Shown in pieces: positions 12,939 through 14,255 of a stretch of 14,255 bases of DNA. Location: assembly GCA_026388865.1 (NCBI GenBank), contig JAPLIX010000310.1:1-14255 (forward strand), read 5' to 3'. The position numbers and the translations under genes were made by a program. Below the pieces are notes generated by a model. It worked only from the letters and a program-made list of their open reading frames with translations. It was not told the DNA's origin and searched no databases. The stretch is from Pseudomonadota bacterium. GTDB lineage: Bacteria; Desulfobacterota; WTBG01; CAIYCZ01. Numbering within the stretch: the stretch's first letter is position 1; each line of letters opens with the position of its first letter.

Positions 12939-13023
12939 TGCCTGGGACGAGAATCGAACTCGTACAGGGCTAAGCCCCGAGGGATTTTAAGTCCCTTGCG
13001 TCTGCCAGTTCCGCCACCCAGGC
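12939..13023 (-). tRNA. tRNA-Leu (anticodon UAA)
   Basis: The minus strand folds as a class II tRNA of 85 nt. The acceptor stem is GCCTGGG/CCCAGGC with discriminator A. The D arm contains GGCGGAACTGGCAGAC. The anticodon stem AGGGA/TCCCT carries loop CTTAAAA, which gives anticodon TAA. The long variable arm (CGGGGCTTAGCCCCG) is typical of leucine tRNAs, and the T arm holds GTTCGATTC. CCA is not encoded; the next bases are TTT. The tRNA is co-directional with the propeller gene upstream and the DUF3089 gene downstream, and looks intact. Confidence 0.97.
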
Positions 13024-13098
13024 ATATAGTTAATAATGACTTTATATTCGAAGCGTGAAAAATAATACTAACTTTGGCACTGCCTGTCAAATCAGATT

Positions 13099-14226
13099 TT
13101 ACCCTGCAGGCACAGAGCCGGTGCGCGCCGCATTGCCCTTGAACATGGGCCAGGAGCCAGCGTCACCAGGAGTTGCTTTAATACAATAAACCCTATGGTC
13201 ATCGCCGCCCACATAGATATTGCCTCCGCTGACCGCGGGCGATGATTTAGAGCCAAGCATTTTGAACTCCCACCGTTTCGCGCCGGTCGTCGCATTCAGA
13301 CAATAGAGCTTATTATCCCAGCTGCCGAAATATACATAGCTACCGGTAACGGCGGGAGATGAGACGACATAGTAATCGGTCTTGAACTCCCAGATCTTGC
13401 TGCCGTTTTGCGCATTCAGGCAGTACAGCCTGAAGTTACGGCTGCCAATAATTACGGTATTGTTATACACCGCAGGGGAAGACCATATGCGCTCATCCGT
13501 ATCAAAGTCCCATACTCTCGATCCTGTTTGCGCATCGAGGCAATAGACTTTATGATCCTGGCTGCCAAAATAGACACGACCTCCCGCCAGCGCCGGTGAG
13601 GATGCTATCATATTGCCGGTCTTAAATTCCCAGATCTTTTTCCCGGTGCCCGCCTCAAGACAGTAACATCGGTAGTCAAAGCTTGTCACATAGACACTCG
13701 TTCCTGATACTGCCGGTGTAGCAGCTACCGCCCCCCTGGTCACAAACTCCCAGACCTTGGCCCCGGTTCGCGCATTCAGGCAGTAAACACGGTTGTCATA
13801 GCTTCCCGCATACACAAAACCATTCGCTATTGCCGGAGAAGAAACCACCGTCCCCTTTGTTTCAAACTCCCAGACCTTGGCGCCGTCTTGCGCATTCAGG
13901 CAATAGATTTTACGGTCATTGCTGCCGGCATAAACATATCCGCCTGCGACTGCCGGCGATGAGCGCATAAAACCCTGCGCCTTGAACTCCCATATCGCAG
14001 AGCCGGTTTGAGCATCAAAGCAGTATAGTTTTTTACTGTTACTGCCCACATAGACCCGGCCGGCCGCCACCGCCGGGGAAGCTTCCACATCCCGCGTGGT
14101 ATCAAATTCCCACACTATCCGGTCGGAACGCCGCTGCGCTTCACGGCCCGGTTTGCAGCCGGCAGCCCCTGTTGTCAGACAGAGTGCTAATATAAACAGA
14201 GTATAGCGATTCAGTTTTTGCAGCAT
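13099..14226 (-). CDS. PQQ-binding-like beta-propeller lipoprotein with eight ~40-residue repeats
   Basis: The 375-residue protein starts at an ATG at 14226; no strong Shine-Dalgarno is visible. MLQKLNRYTL, a hydrophobic core and TGAAGC (Cys24) form a lipobox. From residue 39 the chain is eight nearly regular repeats of about 40 residues. Each fits the pattern W-E-F-(8-9)-SSPAV-x-x-G-x-VY-x-GS-(4)-YCLNAxTGxxx (for example WEFETKGTVVSSPAIANGF), and the unit is visible as a ~120-bp DNA period. It ends with WPMFKGNAARTG, the standard C-terminal closing motif of PQQ-like propellers. Eight repeats predict a closed eight-bladed propeller. Such proteins range from BamB-like scaffolds to quinoprotein-like enzymes. 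No dehydrogenase active-site residues are recognisable, so a binding role at the envelope is more likely. Almost every blade has a Cys in YC, an unusual regularity. Confidence 0.92.
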   Translation of the reverse strand: MLQKLNRYTLFILALCLTTGAAGCKPGREAQRRSDRIVWEFDTTRDVEASPAVAAGRVYVGSNSKKLYCFDAQTGSAIWEFKAQGFMRSSPAVAGGYVYAGSNDRKIYCLNAQDGAKVWEFETKGTVVSSPAIANGFVYAGSYDNRVYCLNARTGAKVWEFVTRGAVAATPAVSGTSVYVTSFDYRCYCLEAGTGKKIWEFKTGNMIASSPALAGGRVYFGSQDHKVYCLDAQTGSRVWDFDTDERIWSSPAVYNNTVIIGSRNFRLYCLNAQNGSKIWEFKTDYYVVSSPAVTGSYVYFGSWDNKLYCLNATTGAKRWEFKMLGSKSSPAVSGGNIYVGGDDHRVYCIKATPGDAGSWPMFKGNAARTGSVPAG

Positions 14227-14255
14227 CGTTGTCTCGTGGTTAGGGTGCTTACCGG

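Noticed and set aside
12890..13090. 66-codon minus-strand frame across the tRNA
   Set aside because: It overlaps the whole tRNA-Leu gene, including its arms; the tRNA explains the sequence.
13099..14226. The ~120-bp periodicity as a CRISPR-like or tandem DNA array
   Set aside because: The period matches the 40-residue beta-propeller repeats in a continuous reading frame, with divergent rather than identical units.

Overview
The window comes from a bacterium, most likely a Gram-negative, diderm lineage. Four lines of evidence support this: lipobox lipoproteins, a large secreted multidomain protease with Ig-like modules and a CTERM-like tail, a c-di-GMP-I riboswitch of the kind common in Desulfobacterota, and a tRNA-Leu(UAA) with no encoded CCA. 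A deltaproteobacterial or Nitrospirota-like origin is an inference; no marker here fixes the taxon.

Layout. (1) 1-1185, minus strand: the end of an AT-rich surface-polysaccharide operon, with a nucleotide-sugar epimerase followed 9 bp later by the start of a FAD-dependent UDP-galactopyranose-mutase-like protein that runs off the window. (2) 1186-4484: a decayed stretch. It holds a 590-bp gene-poor gap, an acylphosphatase that has lost its catalytic core by an in-frame deletion, a B12-binding radical SAM gene with two in-frame stops and no CxxxCxxC cluster site, a fossil 3' end of a group II intron, and a possible remnant of a winged-helix AlkZ-like gene. Inside this debris lies a well-formed c-di-GMP-I (GEMM-I) riboswitch. 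Its downstream leader carries a perfect 10-nt anti-Shine-Dalgarno match to the ribosome binding site of a 26-codon ORF. (3) 4485-9011, plus strand: a secreted zinc metalloprotease (HEFGH) with Ig-like modules, a Thr-rich linker, a Cys-rich segment and a helical CTERM-like tail, interrupted by two compensating frameshifts. (4) 9012-9487: a possible terminator hairpin and an unidentified C-terminal gene fragment. (5) 9488-11122, plus strand: an intact GC-rich lipoprotein that matches the phospholipase B-like (PLBD/p76) Ntn-hydrolase family, best known from eukaryotes. (6) 11353-11398: a strong bidirectional terminator between convergent genes. (7) 11414-14226, minus strand: a DUF3089 alpha/beta-hydrolase lipoprotein with a C-terminal Ig-like domain, tRNA-Leu(UAA), and an eight-repeat PQQ-type beta-propeller lipoprotein.

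How it may work together. The intact genes mostly encode exported or lipid-anchored proteins, including candidate hydrolases. The riboswitch lies upstream of a secreted protease, which recalls c-di-GMP control of surface proteases elsewhere, but the 26-codon ORF and about 265 bp of other sequence separate them. The most striking overall property is the density of damaged genes between about 1.7 and 9.4 kb, flanked by intact genes on both sides.
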